From: Albophoma yamanashiensis
Lineage: Eukaryota; Ascomycota; Sordariomycetes; Hypocreales; Ophiocordycipitaceae
NCBI GenBank assembly: GCA_001600555.1
Contig: BCKH01000007.1
Span: 1,620,534 to 1,684,533 of the forward strand
Reading direction: 5' to 3'
Length of the DNA stretch: 64,000 nucleotides
Both the position numbers and the translations under genes were made by a program. Shown piece after piece: positions 12,311-24,073 of this stretch. Position 1 is the first letter of the stretch, and each line of letters starts with the position of its first letter. The notes beneath the pieces were generated by a model. It made no database searches and was not told the DNA's origin. It saw only the letters and a program-made list of their open reading frames with translations.

Positions 12311-14866
12311 GGTGGGAGCTGGCTGTGGTCACGACCAAGATAACGGCGTGACTGCTTGGGTGAGAGGCAGAGTCAGCTTCCGTTGATGCTGCGAGCAGGT
12401 TGCCAAGGGGCTCTTCCGATGGTTCCGGCAGCTGGTAGGACAAACCTGAGATGGAAATGTGCGATTGTAGGATGGATTAGATGGAAGAGTCACTTGTTGA
12501 CAATGGAGGAGGGAAGAGGAGAAGGAGGGGAGAAGAGGGGAAGGAGGTCCTGTTATCGGCGGCCGGAGGGCGGTGCCTGAGGTGCTCAGCAATAGCAGCA
12601 GCTGTTGCTGGCTGGCCCCTTGCGGTTTCGTCAGACCGGGCGGGGTAAGTGTCATCCAGAGGCCGACACTGCCATGGCCTCCGGGATCGCGTGACTGCGA
12701 GGTATACCTACGAGTACAGCGGCGGCGAGCAGACCTAGGTCCCCCTTTGGGCTTAGCGCGCGGCCTGCAGACCGGCGTTGGGCCCTGCCGGGGTCGAAAT
12801 CCGGGGAAGCTGGTCACCGACCCACCATGGTTCGTCAGGTAGCGTGCTGACGGCCCTCAATTGCCGTCACGTAGAGCTCACGACGTCGCCGGGTGCAGAG
12901 CGCGGACTGCCAATGCGCTTGGGGAGCAATACGGTGCTCTGCGGCCGCTGCGTTGCTGCCGCGGCGAGACTGTGTGGATGGCCCGTTGGGGGAAACACAC
13001 CCTGCCGCGGGATGGGCTGCGCTGCCCCTCCCGGAGGCTTCGGCGTGCTCTGGATCAGCCAGTCAGCCAGGCCCTGAGCATCGAACCGTACTCGCCAGGT
13101 ACCCCGTCGTTACTTCGTGTGGCAACCAGCCATCCCAGGGGGCGCCCTTGGACTGCTACGAGTACGGCAGTGGTCTGCAGCTCCAGCACAGGCCGCTTCT
13201 CAGGAGTCCGCAGAGGCCCTGGCCATTGGCGTCTCCTTGCATGTAGGTACAGGTAGGTACCTGGGGCGTCATAACGCTGGAGCTGCCTTCGCGCCTGCGT
13301 CAGTTGACCATCCATGGCGTCGACCCCGCGCTCGGCGACCGACGTCGCACAGGCACCACGACAAGCAGTGGCATTTATTTGTTTACTTGGTTGCTCTCTC
13401 GGGTTTCGTGTGATGATTCTCACATTGCGCACCAAGTTCTTCAACATCTCCGATGCCAATTCGCCTCCCGTCGAGGCAATCCGCGATACCGAGCTCACCT
13501 TGGCCACGGGACGCATGACGACAGCCCACTGTGGGTCGCCCACCGGCACCTGACAGCAGAGAGTGGGCCAGGGCGCAGGAGACTCGGGGGAGACCCGGTT
13601 GCCGAACAGGCCACCGACAGCGTGATGTCCAGCGCCGTCTCCTGACCGCGGGAGAAGACGGCCCAGGCGAGGTGCGAGCCGCCTCTCAGTGATATCGCGC
13701 TCACGATGGAAGTATGGCAAGGCAATTCTACAATACAACGGAGTTCATGGGCTTTTGAAGCGGTCGTAGCACGAACGCGTGTTTTGAGTGGGCAATTGTG
13801 GTTCTGCTACGGTTTGCGGCAGGGAGGGAGCGGCTGCACAACGGAAATCTAGTATGGGTCATCAAGGTGGCCAACGATCGCGTCGAGGCTTCCATCCCGA
13901 ATCACTTCCCCTCTTCAACTTAAGCTTACGTGACGCCATGGAATGTCTTCTTCGATCTCGTAGCTGCCTGCAACACTCAATTCGTCGCTAAGCTCACCAG
14001 GGCCACCGACCTGCTTCCCTCCCTTTTAGTCGCGCTCAACACAGGCCGGCTACCCTACACCGACTTCGACCAGACGGAGAGCGTCGTCACCTTCGAGCGG
14101 CAACTCCAAATTTGAGACACAGCCCGTCGGTTATGGGCAGAAATGGGAAGGCCGGCTGGTCCCGCCCCCCCAAAACGAAATTCGTTGGGAGCCGATCCTG
14201 TCTGCGACAATGACCGCCCTTCTCGATCCTCTCCTCGATTGCATGCGGAGCACCACCGTTCCCCGAGGTTGCACAGGATTCAAAATGTCCCAAGAGTTCA
14301 CAGGATTCAAAGCGTCCTAAGAGTTCAAAACGGGCCAGTTTTGCGATACAGAGTGGCTCAATGTTAAACACCTGGGAAATCATGGCCTCGTGGGTTGCGA
14401 CGGTCCTCAGCTGGCTTCAGGGCGGGCGGAGACGGCCCTTCTCCGGCACGCTCCCGCAACCACATCTCGGGTACATTGCGACGGGCTGTCGCGTCCCCGT
14501 GGAGCGTCGAGATGGGCATGAAGGGGACCTCGTCAGCCCTTTTATCCCTTTCGCTCGAGTGGTGCCGTGCGAAATGGGTCGTCTGCCGGTCTGGTGCGGC
14601 CCATCCACGCGCCCTTACCCTCTTTGTCAGCGGGACGCGCAATTCATGGAGACGACGCAACGTCAGCCCTGGCGTTGCCCTTTGCCTGAGCCGCCCGCGA
14701 CAGCAGCGATGCCGCGAGGTCTGCGACACAGGCGAAAAGCCTGCTCGCATGCAAGGCGCCTCCTCTCAATAACCACCGCACCCTCGCTTTTGGCCGATGT
14801 TTGCGTGCCTTTTTATGCTCTCGTTTCGTCCCGTTGCATGCCCACCCCCGCCAGTCATGATCAGAT
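12311..14866. other. 2.5-kb GC-rich interval without a recognised gene
   Basis: Several open frames of 60-230 codons overlap on both strands, as expected from high GC, and none shows a family motif. The longest is on the minus strand at 13055-13738; it is Arg-rich with no recognisable domain. TACCTACC-type repeats near 13243-13262 resemble those common in hypocrealean intergenic DNA. A 27-bp tandem duplication lies at 14272-14325. Confidence 0.45.
14272..14325 (+). repeat. Two-copy 27-bp tandem repeat
   Basis: The unit cacaggattcaaaatgtccc plus aagagtt occurs at 14272-14298 and again at 14299-14325, with three substitutions in the second copy. It lies outside any recognised gene. Confidence 0.85.
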
Positions 14867-16237
14867 ATGCCACCGCTGCCTGGCTTGCCTGACTGTACCA
14901 GGAGACCAGGGGCAACCTCGACGCCCTTCAAACCACCTCTGCCGGCCTTTCCCACTCGTCTCTCCCGGCACGCCAAGCCCGTCGAAGTCCAACTGCCGCC
15001 TCTCATTGCCGGCGCGTTGGCAACTGCGTTTGCAAAAGCCCTGGCCGACGGGCTCAACAATGAGCTCCTCACTTATTATTACCTAGGGGAGCAACTTGTG
15101 CCTGTCAATATCGACCGGGTCCTCGACCGCCTCCTGTCCGCCTTCACTCGGGAGCTCTGGGATGAGCTGTTCCACTTTTACCAGGACGAGCCCGGCCCGG
15201 AGCCGCTCCGCCAGGTCACTCTGCTGTTTGAGGGCCCGATCCGCCAGATTGTCCTCGTTCTCAACGGCCCGGAGACGGCGAGGTGCATACTCGACAAGCT
15301 CGGCCCGGGGCTGTCGCAGAGACGGGCGACGTGGTCGGCCAGCGCCCGGGGCATAGACCTGCCGCTGGCTCTGCAGCTCATGTGTAGTTACTGGAACCGA
15401 GAAGCTCCTGCGCAGTCGCCGGGAGGCTCGCCCGACGAAATCGCTAGATCCTTGCACGCCAAGATAATCAACGGAAATGCTTCGAGAAACCTCATCGCTG
15501 AGATCCGCAGGGTGCTGCTCTCCCCACACTATGTTCAGATGCATATTTTGGAGTCGGCCATCTGGACCATGCTCCTCATGAGACGGCCGTTTCCTCCCCC
15601 TCCAGATGGATTTCACGTTGTTCAGTTCAAATACGAGTGCCAGTTGTTCGGGCCGCTGGATGGCATAGGCGACCCGCAACTCGTCAACATCGGCTCCTTG
15701 CCGGCGATCACGGGCACCGCCGATGAGTGCGTCTACTCGACCGTGTCGACTTACATCAACGCGCAGTGGCCAAAATCCGGACCGATAGTCCTGCGCTGTC
15801 TCGAAGAAGCCGTAAGCAGTGCCTGTCTTTCCTGCCGTCACGGTGAGCCCATGTCGGGCATGTCCGTTTGGGATGGTAGCGACGAGGATGGACCGCAGTG
15901 CCCCGGCCTGCGCCTCGTACACATCGAAGTCGAAGAGGCAGCGATCAGAATGAGCGTCTCCGCCTGGACGCACACAATGATTGAGGTATTCCAGCAGATG
16001 GCTTGGACTTGCGCCGCGCTCAGTGCCTCGCCATTTCCCGGGGCGTTGTCTGAATGCGTTGTCGAGGTTTCGAATTACACGTACCTCAATAACTCGGTGT
16101 ACGTCGACTGCAGCTTGGCGCATCAGCCGGTCCCTCATGGCGATGGCCTTCCGCGGCTGCAGAACATGCGAGGGGCTGCTATCGCCAGTGGTTTTCCAGT
16201 TCAAGACGTTTCGACAGAGACAGAAGTAGTGTCATGA
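14867..16237 (+). CDS. Uncharacterised fungal protein with C-terminal IAxGFPV motif
   Basis: This is a single 456-codon frame with no obvious intron. I do not recognise a catalytic domain. The N-terminus is Pro-rich (about residues 1-45), followed by helical amphipathic sequence (IAGALATAFAKALADGLNN), a block FEGPIRQIVLVLNGPETARCIL, and a Cys-containing C-terminal half. The end carries AAIASGFPV, close to a [IV]IAxGFP[IV] motif I associate with the C-terminal region of large fungal proteins of unknown role, often linked to signalling or incompatibility repertoires. That link is inference from one short motif. The true start could lie at a later Met, since residues 1-45 look like translated 5' UTR. 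The gene converges on the M24 peptidase gene with only about 72 nt between stop codons. The long frame on the opposite strand is a shadow. Confidence 0.6.
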   Translation: MPPLPGLPDCTRRPGATSTPFKPPLPAFPTRLSRHAKPVEVQLPPLIAGALATAFAKALADGLNNELLTYYYLGEQLVPVNIDRVLDRLLSAFTRELWDELFHFYQDEPGPEPLRQVTLLFEGPIRQIVLVLNGPETARCILDKLGPGLSQRRATWSASARGIDLPLALQLMCSYWNREAPAQSPGGSPDEIARSLHAKIINGNASRNLIAEIRRVLLSPHYVQMHILESAIWTMLLMRRPFPPPPDGFHVVQFKYECQLFGPLDGIGDPQLVNIGSLPAITGTADECVYSTVSTYINAQWPKSGPIVLRCLEEAVSSACLSCRHGEPMSGMSVWDGSDEDGPQCPGLRLVHIEVEEAAIRMSVSAWTHTMIEVFQQMAWTCAALSASPFPGALSECVVEVSNYTYLNNSVYVDCSLAHQPVPHGDGLPRLQNMRGAAIASGFPVQDVSTETEVVS

Positions 16238-16309
16238 TCCATTGACGAAGATACAGATAGACCGTTTGTGGACTTAGATGTCCTGTATCTAAAACTATGA
16301 TACCCCATA

Positions 16310-17866
16310 TCAAGGCTCGTACAACCCTCTCGCCCGCTGGCCCGTCAACAACTCGGGGGCCCCGCCCTCCGTGACCAAGTAAATGTCCTCGTGTCGAACT
16401 CCGAACCTGCCTTCGAGGTAGATACCCGGCTCGTTGGTAAATACCATGCCAGCCTCCAGCACCGCCTCGGTGTTCCACTTGCTAAGATATGGCGACTCGT
16501 GCGCCTTGATGCCGATCCCGTGGCCGAGCCGATGGGTGAAGCCGTACCCGTATCCAGCGTCCTCAATGACACGGCGGGCCGCAATGTCGACGCTTGCGGC
16601 CGTGCTGTTAGGTCTCATGGCCCCAGCAGCGGCTGTCTGCGCGTCGAGCACAATTCTCCACACCTTTTCCTTCTCGGCACGGAGTGAATCTCCGTCTGAA
16701 CCGTGATGTGTGTGCTTGGGCGGGTCGATTAGGAAGCTGCGGCATATGTCGGACGAGTAGCCCCGGTAGTGCGCGCCAACATCGATGACCACCATGCTCT
16801 CGTAGGTGAGTTTCTTGCCGCCGGTGACGAACCCACCGTGGGGCAGCGCGCCGTGTTCCTCGAAGAGCACAATGTTGAAGAATAAGCCAAACCCGACGGA
16901 GAGCAGCGTGCTGTCGAGTATGGCGGTCACGTCATTCTCGGTCAGACCCGGGACGAGACACGGCCGCATAGCTCGGACGGCGGCCACGGTGCCCGTGTTG
17001 ACGGCCCGCAGCAGCGCGACCTCGGCCGGGCTTTTGATCTGCCGGACGAGCTCGGCGGCCGGCGACAGACCAATGGTGCGGAATTTGACGCCCTCGAGCC
17101 CGCGGACGATGTAGTCACGCATCTCCTCGTCAACCATGAGCGTTGGAGGTGTGGTGGCTTTAGAATTAAAGAGGTGGGATTTGAGCAGCGTGTCGTATGG
17201 ATTCCAGTGCTCTTCCCAGATGACAACGTCGAGCTCCGCATCGCGAGAAGGGATGCCGAGCATGCGAACGCGGCCTTCCTCGAAGTGAGGCGCAAGAAAT
17301 GCTGTCTTGGCGGAGATGCTGCCGTCAGGAGCGGTCTGTGGGAGGATGAGCATCAGGAACGGCCGCTCTTCAGGCTCCCACGGTTCCCAGTCTGTCTGGG
17401 AGATGTTGCCGTAGTACCTGCACACGGTCAGCCAGCCGCCGGTGAGGCATAGTCATGGGAACTTCACGAGCTGAACGACGTACTGAAACGTATACCCCGG
17501 CTCGAGGACAAAGGCATCCACGCCGTCGGCCGCCAAGGCTCGGGCTAGCTTGTCTCTCCTTTGGAGAAACTCAGCCGCTCCTATTGGCTCAGCGTCGTCC
17601 AGGAATGAGAGATCCGAGTGAAAGCTCTCGATGGAGCATTTCTGCGCCTTCTCAAACCTCGTGAGGTGCGAGCGCCAGACTAAGTGTTTCCAAATGTCGA
17701 CGGCATGTACGGACAGCAGCAGCGCTATGGTGAGGATGGCGAGCACCAAGGCCGGGGTCGTGAGCTTTGTGAACCGCCTCGGCGAATGCTGTTTCGTATG
17801 TACATGTAGAAGCGGAGTGCGCTCCATCTTGTCTGTCTCCGTCTTCGACTCACTTCTGCTGCTCAC
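16310..17866 (-). CDS. Membrane-anchored M24 metallopeptidase (Xaa-Pro aminopeptidase/prolidase type)
   Basis: There are two exons, 17484-17866 and 16310-17417, with intron 17418-17483, giving 496 aa. A single hydrophobic segment near residues 36-56 (LVLAILTIALLLSV) follows a basic N-terminus, which predicts a type II membrane protein with the catalytic part in the lumen or outside. A creatinase-like N-domain follows, then a complete pita-bread fold. The five M24 metal ligands are visible: Asp in VIDVGAHY, Asp in SSDICRSF, His in GHGIGIKAHE, Glu in NEPGIY and Glu in VRHEDIYLV. This supports an active dinuclear metallopeptidase that cleaves bonds next to proline. Membrane anchoring is less common than the cytosolic form. 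Substrates are unknown. Confidence 0.9.
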
Positions 17867-18624
17867 ATGAGCGGGCGGCGATGTCAGAGAGCAGTGGCGA
17901 GTCGGTTTTTGGGACTTGCCCAGCCAGGTGTCATTTGCTCTCTATCGTTTCGACAGTCTGCTATCATCTGTCGACGCGATAGCCTTGATCATCCGCTTGG
18001 TAATCGAACTGTTGGACTCTTGTAGGTGGCGAGCGGGGCTGGACCGTAACAAGTAGGTAGAGCCTTGGGGTTTAGCCGCCCGAGTTCCCCCACATAACTA
18101 GAGTACGGGAGGCTTTGGCGGGGACGGTGCCAAGACCGGCGATGTGGCGCAATTGCGGGCGCGCATCTTCGGTTCGCGGGACCCGCACCGGTGTCCGGGG
18201 TGCGGCTCACCAGTGACTTGAAGATGTAGTAATTTGGTGATGGGGGTTTGCAGTTGGCGGTTTGTAGTTAAGGGCTCTGCAGTTGACTGCTGTCGATTAC
18301 CCGTGCATCAGATTTTTCGTTGGCATCAAAGGTGCAACTCGGTTGTACATGTATTAGTGTCCGACTCGAATAGTTTACACATGGGCGTGAGACTCGCGAA
18401 GATCTGGCGAACCTGCCATGCCGAAAACTGCTGAGACTCTGTCCATGTCTCGTAGAAGCAGGAGACTTTTTGAATATCACCATGAGCGGCGCGAGGGGAG
18501 CTAGAAGAGTTGACAAAATCTCCCGACATCAGGTACGTGAACAGAGACGATTAACCTTATGATTCTTCGTTTCCGACTCATGTAAAGCCCAAATCGACAA
18601 GGAACATTTACAAGATCTGCATCA
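17867..18624. other. Intergenic spacer
   Basis: It contains the promoter of the M24 peptidase gene on the left and the 3' flank of the HET relic on the right. Base composition falls from GC-rich to AT-richer across it. I see no gene, repeat or RNA. Confidence 0.5.
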
Positions 18625-20742
18625 CTATTCAAGGGAGATCTTAGTAGCACCACAATTCTGCCTCGTTTCCCCCAGCCCGTGAATAATTGCTATACCACAG
18701 AACTCGTATCTCAGTTCGCCTCGCTTCCTCAGGAGCACTGGTGCGGAGCATCCATGTATAACCCATATTTCGCAATCTTGATCCGCCGAGCCATAGCCAT
18801 ATCCGAGCAGCTGCAAGAACGAAGTCGTGAAGTACCGAAACTCTGGGCCTACCCTGCCCCTCGCTTTGTCCACGACTGGCAAGCAGGCTTTCGCGAGTCG
18901 TAAGGCACCGTCTGTTTCATCCTCATCAGAAGGCCAAGATGTCCAACCAAGGACCTCCAGCAGCTCCTTACCGAGCCCTATTCTCTCAGCGCATTCCAGT
19001 AGATCAGTATCGGAGAAAGCCGTCGCCAGCATGTCTAGACCGATTTCGTCGCCTTCCTTCATGTCATCCCAACTCTTGTACAGGTCTCGAAGCTTATCAG
19101 GGTCTGGAAGGAACGGTCCGCTGTCGGGCTCAAGCTGGATTAGAATACGGACCGACCGCTCTAGCTGGTCCAAGTCTTTCAGGGCTACCGCATACATGGC
19201 ACTTGCGTCTGAATTCAACTGTTTCTTGACCGCGTTCTGACCGACAAGGAACCCCAGCAACATATTCGGGAGCAGTAGACCAGTTGCGCCAGGAGGATGG
19301 CTGAACCCAACAAAGGTATCTTCCATAAGCAGTCTCCAGAGAGACTCCACACGTGAAATATTTGCACCTTGAAGGCCAGCTGCAAGCTCCACGATGTCGA
19401 ATAGGGAGATGTTGTTAATGTTGGTCTCCTTGTTGCAGTCTTTGAGCGGGGTGATTGCACTTATTGTGTCAAGTTTGATCCCCTCGACGGTCAGAACCCG
19501 GTCGTCGAGACTGGATTCAATAATAGGGCTTGGACTGTTCCATGCCCAACCTGAATAAAGGCCTTTATCTTCGCCTGTTCCCCAGCATCGCTGGACCAGT
19601 AAGCTACGGGTACTGTAGTCCGGACACCAAGATTGAAGGCTCTGATACTTTCTTTGCCGCGAATCGCAGACCAGAGAAAGGAGTTCGAGATTGCGGTACA
19701 TCCTGGATAATGAAACAGTTGCCATAGTAAACACGCGCTCCGTGGGAAGGGCATAGTCAATGATGATTCCCGTACGCTTCAGCGCCTCCTCTTCATGAGT
19801 TAAGTTTGGGTCAAAATCCAGTATCCCGTATACTTTGTCCTTGTCCTCACTTGCCTCCGATTCCATTACCGACCTAAATGTCAACTGTAGATCCAGTCTC
19901 TCGCCACGCTGCACGAAATACCTAACAAATGACATCAACCATAACGCTCTACAGGATCGTGTTACGTGGCTGTACCAATCTTTCCATTGAGTATCGGATA
20001 CTTTGGTGCCGTCGAGGAGATTTCCAACGCAATTACACTGTATTACGGCGGTTCCAAGGCTGATTATCGGTTCGAAGGGCGTCAGCTCTGAGCCGCAAAT
20101 GACCACGGCCTTACAAGCTCGAATTGCTTCCTGCAATATCCAAACTCTAGAGAATCAGGACAGAGACAGAAATGCGCAAATGGCTTGCAAATCTTGCGGG
20201 CTCAGGTTCGAGATAGCACGGGAGAGCTCAATCCGAGCGACGTTCCAGTTTACTTGTTGGTCGCTGCTTGCCAAAGTAAGACAGTCGTTCAGCCGGCCAA
20301 TACCAGTAATCGCGACGCTGGCATCGATTTCACCAAGCCAAATCAAGCACGATTTAGCCTTGGTATATATCTGACCCATGATTTTGACTTGTCTTGCCCG
20401 TCTAGGAAAGCATGCGACAGTTAGCGTTATACTGATCCATGAAGATTGCTTGCAGCCAAGTATAAGTCGAGAATGAGGCGCTCCGTGCCGAGCCGGCTGT
20501 CCCCAAGTGTATGACAGGGCTACGAACTCTGGAGCGGCCGACAGTGGATAGTCAGTAAGTGAGACGTGGATATCGGCCGTGAACTCTCCAGGCGTTTGGT
20601 CGTGTCCGAAGGTATCATGGATCCGCAACAAACGGAGCCAACCGTCTGCGAGAGGTTTGTAGTTGAAGTATGGTGGCCGGTTGGGAAGTTTTCCCTTGGT
20701 ATGGATGATTGTCGAATGCTCTTTGTGAGCTACTTCTTCCAT
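18625..20742 (-). pseudogene. HET-domain (heterokaryon incompatibility) gene, degraded
   Basis: The two long frames here belong to one HET gene. It starts at 20742 with MEEVAHKEH; the HET box 1 FVALSYTWGQP is present. Two lesions are visible. First, the segment that should hold the core IDAICINQ-type motif is missing: ISITLTVAC runs almost directly into RARQVKIMGQIYTKAKSCLIWLGE, implying an in-frame loss of about 25-30 codons. Second, a TGA at 20155-20157 interrupts the conserved [W]FSRVWILQEA motif exactly where Trp (TGG) is expected. After the stop the same frame stays open for 500 codons to 18625 and includes KDKVYGIL and the usual C-terminal region (APVLLRKRG, FCGIAIIHGLG). Intact HET proteins trigger cell death on fusion of unlike strains. 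This copy is probably inactive unless the stop is an assembly error. Confidence 0.88.
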
Positions 20743-22055
20743 GTTTAGTCCTGATTGCCCAAGATCCTGCGATTAAGCCTGAAGGCCACATCCTTGGACT
20801 GCGAGGCTTCTCGTGGTGTTTTGCACTTCTTCGAGCTGACAAATTATCGTTCCATTGCTGCCTAATAATTATGCGGGGATCCGCAAGCCGGAAGTTAATT
20901 AGGTATGATGCCTTCAGCGGTACCCTTCAGCGGTCGGACAGCGGGTTGGGCTGCAGCGTCTTGTATTTCCGGGGAGCCTATGAGAGGGGTTGCCCTCAGA
21001 AGACCTCTTGCTTTAGGTCAGCTTGGTCTCCCAAGTAGCTTCAACATTTCGACGTCTATCTTTTCCATAGGCGTTAGGATGTCAAAAGACTGCCGCTATT
21101 ATGTAGGTATTGATATCTCCCATGTACGCATTGATGTCAGACAGGTACTCCCTTGTTCCAGCCCCCGGTCGTCAGGGCGGGTTCGCATGCACCACTCATA
21201 ATTCGAGATTAAGGGTCGCGAGTTTCTCTTCTGAATTGAACTTCTATGTTTCTAGAGGTACCAGGGATACGTTTTTCGACGCCCTGCTCTTGCGACTGTT
21301 TGTAACTTGACTGGCCAGCACTACCGGACATAATCCACCCTTGCGCCATATCACTCCTACAGCGTACAGTGCAGAAGTGATGACTTCGGAACTTCATGTG
21401 ATAACGACCGTAAATGACGGCTGAGCAAATGGGTATATCTGGTACGCGTGATTTGTTTGCTTACCTTAGATATCACGCGCGACTTGCCAGAGCCACATTC
21501 AGCAAATTGTTGCGTCAGAAGTGACGCGGAGCACGGTTCAGCCCAGGCCAGCAAGAACGTTCAAAAGACATTCTTGAAATGGACACCTGCATTGGCAATT
21601 GAAAGAGAGAGAGGAGAAGAGAAACCCTCTTTTCTTTACCTGGATGTTTGCATGTGAGTCGAGGCTGTTTGTCGGGGAGTATGGAAACGAGCTGGTCCTG
21701 AACCAGGTTGGGCAAAATTCAAAGTGACATTTTGGGCGTTGGGAACGTAAACAGAGTGTGGTTGCCAACCACAACCGTGAAAAGTTCGATATTCGTTGTT
21801 CTCATTCTTCAAACCAATCTCCACCAAATTTCGACTACTCTCTGGGCCTGAGCTCCCTTCAATCGCACAACGTCCATCCAGCTCTCAATCGCTCACCTGC
21901 TGGCTTTCGTTGCACTCTTTAACACTGATACCTCTCGCATATTTGATTTCCTCTCAGTTCCCGAGATCACTCGCGGATTTCAATCTTGGCTCTTACTTCG
22001 TTTCTCAAAGCCAAGTCTTCCAACCTTCTCTTTCGACTCAAGTCAACAACCAACC
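20743..22055. other. AT-richer spacer and long upstream region
   Basis: No gene is recognised. The last 300 nt before 22056 are C/T-rich, as in fungal 5' UTRs, and probably hold the promoter and leader of the downstream coiled-coil gene. A small direct duplication (cccttcagcggt) occurs near 20920. Confidence 0.45.
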
Positions 22056-23330
22056 ATGGAACTTCGACGTCGAGAGCCAGGTTCTCCCAGCAAAGCTATC
22101 ACGGCGCGGGCAATCGCCGCAGCAGAGGCCGAGGCTGCACTTTCAAGCAAACCTGCAAGCGGATCACGCGATAGGCATCGCTCTCGACAATCCGGCACGC
22201 CAACACCCCGAACGGACGATAACAGTCACTCTCAACGACCCAAGAAAGATGGCAGGCACCCAAAAAGGCTACTTTCTGAAATGGTCAGAAGCCTCGAGGA
22301 CAAGGAGAAACACCAACGCGAAAAGAAGCGAGCCTTTGCAGAAGAGAATCGAAAGCTGAAAGATGAGATTGAAAAGATGATGAAGATGCGCGAGGCCGAG
22401 GCCAAGAAGAACACAAAGTTGCAAGCGCGCAACAAATCGCTGCTGGAGGCTCGAGACAAGATATTCAAAGAACTCAACGAGACAAAAGACGAGCTGAAGG
22501 TGGAACGTGGTAGAGCCGAGGGTCTCGCCCATGATCTGCAGGAGCACATTGAAAAGCTCAAGGACCGCAACCGAGAATACGCAAAGCTCAGCAAGGACTT
22601 TGAGGAACAAAATGAAACAAATGAAGACCTGGCTGCGCTGGCTAAACACAGCGAGTTCGAGTCGCGCCTGCACCGCACCGCTCTCGCCGCTGGATTCAAG
22701 CTTCTGCCGTCTCTCGCCGACCAAGTCACGTTTCGACGCCTGGTGGTCAAGACCGAGCGGTTTCTTCGACACAAGATTGCAGCTCAAGAGGCAGCACATG
22801 GAGCCCTAGCAAAACCCGAGCAAGGAACCGCCGTGGCAAGCAACCCCACCGAGGGTGTCGACTCTACAAAAGCGAAACAGTTCAAATTTTTATATGACGA
22901 TGACGACGACGACGATGAGGATTCCAAGCCGCCGTTTCCCTTTGACCTTGACGAGGACTGCAAACTTCTGTTGGCGTGCGATTTCGATGACGACGCGGAC
23001 CAGAAGTCGCCGTTCGCGATCAAGCTCGAATCTACAGCGAGGGAGGATGAGCCACGTGCAGACAGCTCCCAGAGGGCGGACCCCCGAAGCCTGAAGCGCA
23101 AGATTGATGACGCAGGTGTCGTCAATGGGGGCGCCGACGCCGACTGTCCCCTGGCGAAGAAGAGCCAGCCACGCCAGTGCAAGCCCTCCAAGCTCAGAAA
23201 ATTTTCGATTTGCGACTCCGAGTCCGACTCCGACCGGCCTCTGGCAAAGCAGCGCAAGGACACGCCCGTCATTGACTGGAGCGCCGGCGGTGACATCTCT
23301 CAGGAAAGACTTCGCAAGATGGTTGGCTAA
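22056..23330 (+). CDS. Coiled-coil protein of unknown function
   Basis: This is a 424-aa single-exon protein. The start at 22056 has a strong context (CAACCATGG). Residues 1-70 are Arg/Ser/Pro-rich and disordered. Residues about 75-205 form a long charged coiled coil (for example KRAFAEENRKLKDEIEKMMKM). A short globular piece FESRLHRTALAAGFKLLPSLADQVTFRRLV follows. The C-terminal half is disordered and acidic, with the Asp run DDDDDDDEDS near residue 290 and several KKS/KRK basic patches; the pattern CPLAKK...RPLAKQ is repeated. The mix suggests a nuclear or chromatin-associated scaffold, but this is inference from composition. I recognise no named family. Confidence 0.75.
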   Translation: MELRRREPGSPSKAITARAIAAAEAEAALSSKPASGSRDRHRSRQSGTPTPRTDDNSHSQRPKKDGRHPKRLLSEMVRSLEDKEKHQREKKRAFAEENRKLKDEIEKMMKMREAEAKKNTKLQARNKSLLEARDKIFKELNETKDELKVERGRAEGLAHDLQEHIEKLKDRNREYAKLSKDFEEQNETNEDLAALAKHSEFESRLHRTALAAGFKLLPSLADQVTFRRLVVKTERFLRHKIAAQEAAHGALAKPEQGTAVASNPTEGVDSTKAKQFKFLYDDDDDDDEDSKPPFPFDLDEDCKLLLACDFDDDADQKSPFAIKLESTAREDEPRADSSQRADPRSLKRKIDDAGVVNGGADADCPLAKKSQPRQCKPSKLRKFSICDSESDSDRPLAKQRKDTPVIDWSAGGDISQERLRKMVG

Positions 23331-24073
23331 AGCAGACACCATCCGACGGGCGCCGGAGAAACTATGGCATCTGGCTGAATGGAAGCAGATATCCGGGAAT
23401 GATCGTTGTTGAGAGTTGGGCGAGGAGGAGCCAGAATTGAAGCTTGGTCGGGATTTGACGGAGAAATGAAGGCAGCTGGAGATGCTCACCAGACGTCTGT
23501 TGCTGCTTATTCGCAAATAGCAAAGGAGCCTAGCTGACCATCTTTGATTTTCCTGGACTCGCTTCACTGCACGGGTAGCAATTCTACGACCGGTAGCTGT
23601 CAATAATTAATTCATATGCCGTTCTCTTGTCTGCAACCGAAGGCAACCACGGGTCTGATAACAAGTCGACGAGGCATGTAAATCAACAGACCAGCAATTA
23701 ACCCTTCGGCCCCAACCAGCTGTCTGTCGCCACGTGCGACTGGGCGAAGAAAACTCAAAGGTTCCCTGGGCAGGTCCCAACTGTTTCACTCCCAGAGAGC
23801 TGTCCTCTGGCCAAAGCCTCTTCTTGGCGCGGGCCTCGGCCATGTCCAGGAGTGAGATCAGGCAACGGCCGTTACTAGGAGGTGGTGAGCCGAGTGAATA
23901 GCCATTTGATAGAATAGATGTGCTCCAAGTGATGTACCACCATGTGTTCCCTTCGCCTATCTAGTGACGACTCATTTGCTTCATACAACTGTTGGTATCA
24001 TGAATTGACGTACGCAAAGGCCGTTCATTCCACACTCAGAATCCACGCCAGATTATACCATACTCTGGCAGTC
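23331..24073. other. Convergent intergenic region
   Basis: This lies between two converging genes and should carry both terminators. I see no gene; the small frame at 23607-23843 has no family features. Confidence 0.5.

Noticed and set aside
13055..13738. 227-codon minus-strand frame
   Set aside because: It is Arg-rich with no motif, and high GC makes long chance frames common here.
15083..16204. 373-codon frame opposite the 14867-16237 gene
   Set aside because: It is the antisense shadow of a frame with better protein-like composition and no family motif of its own.
20155..20157. Idea that the HET stop reflects RIP
   Set aside because: TGG to TGA would need a change at a CpC, not the CpA site preferred by RIP.
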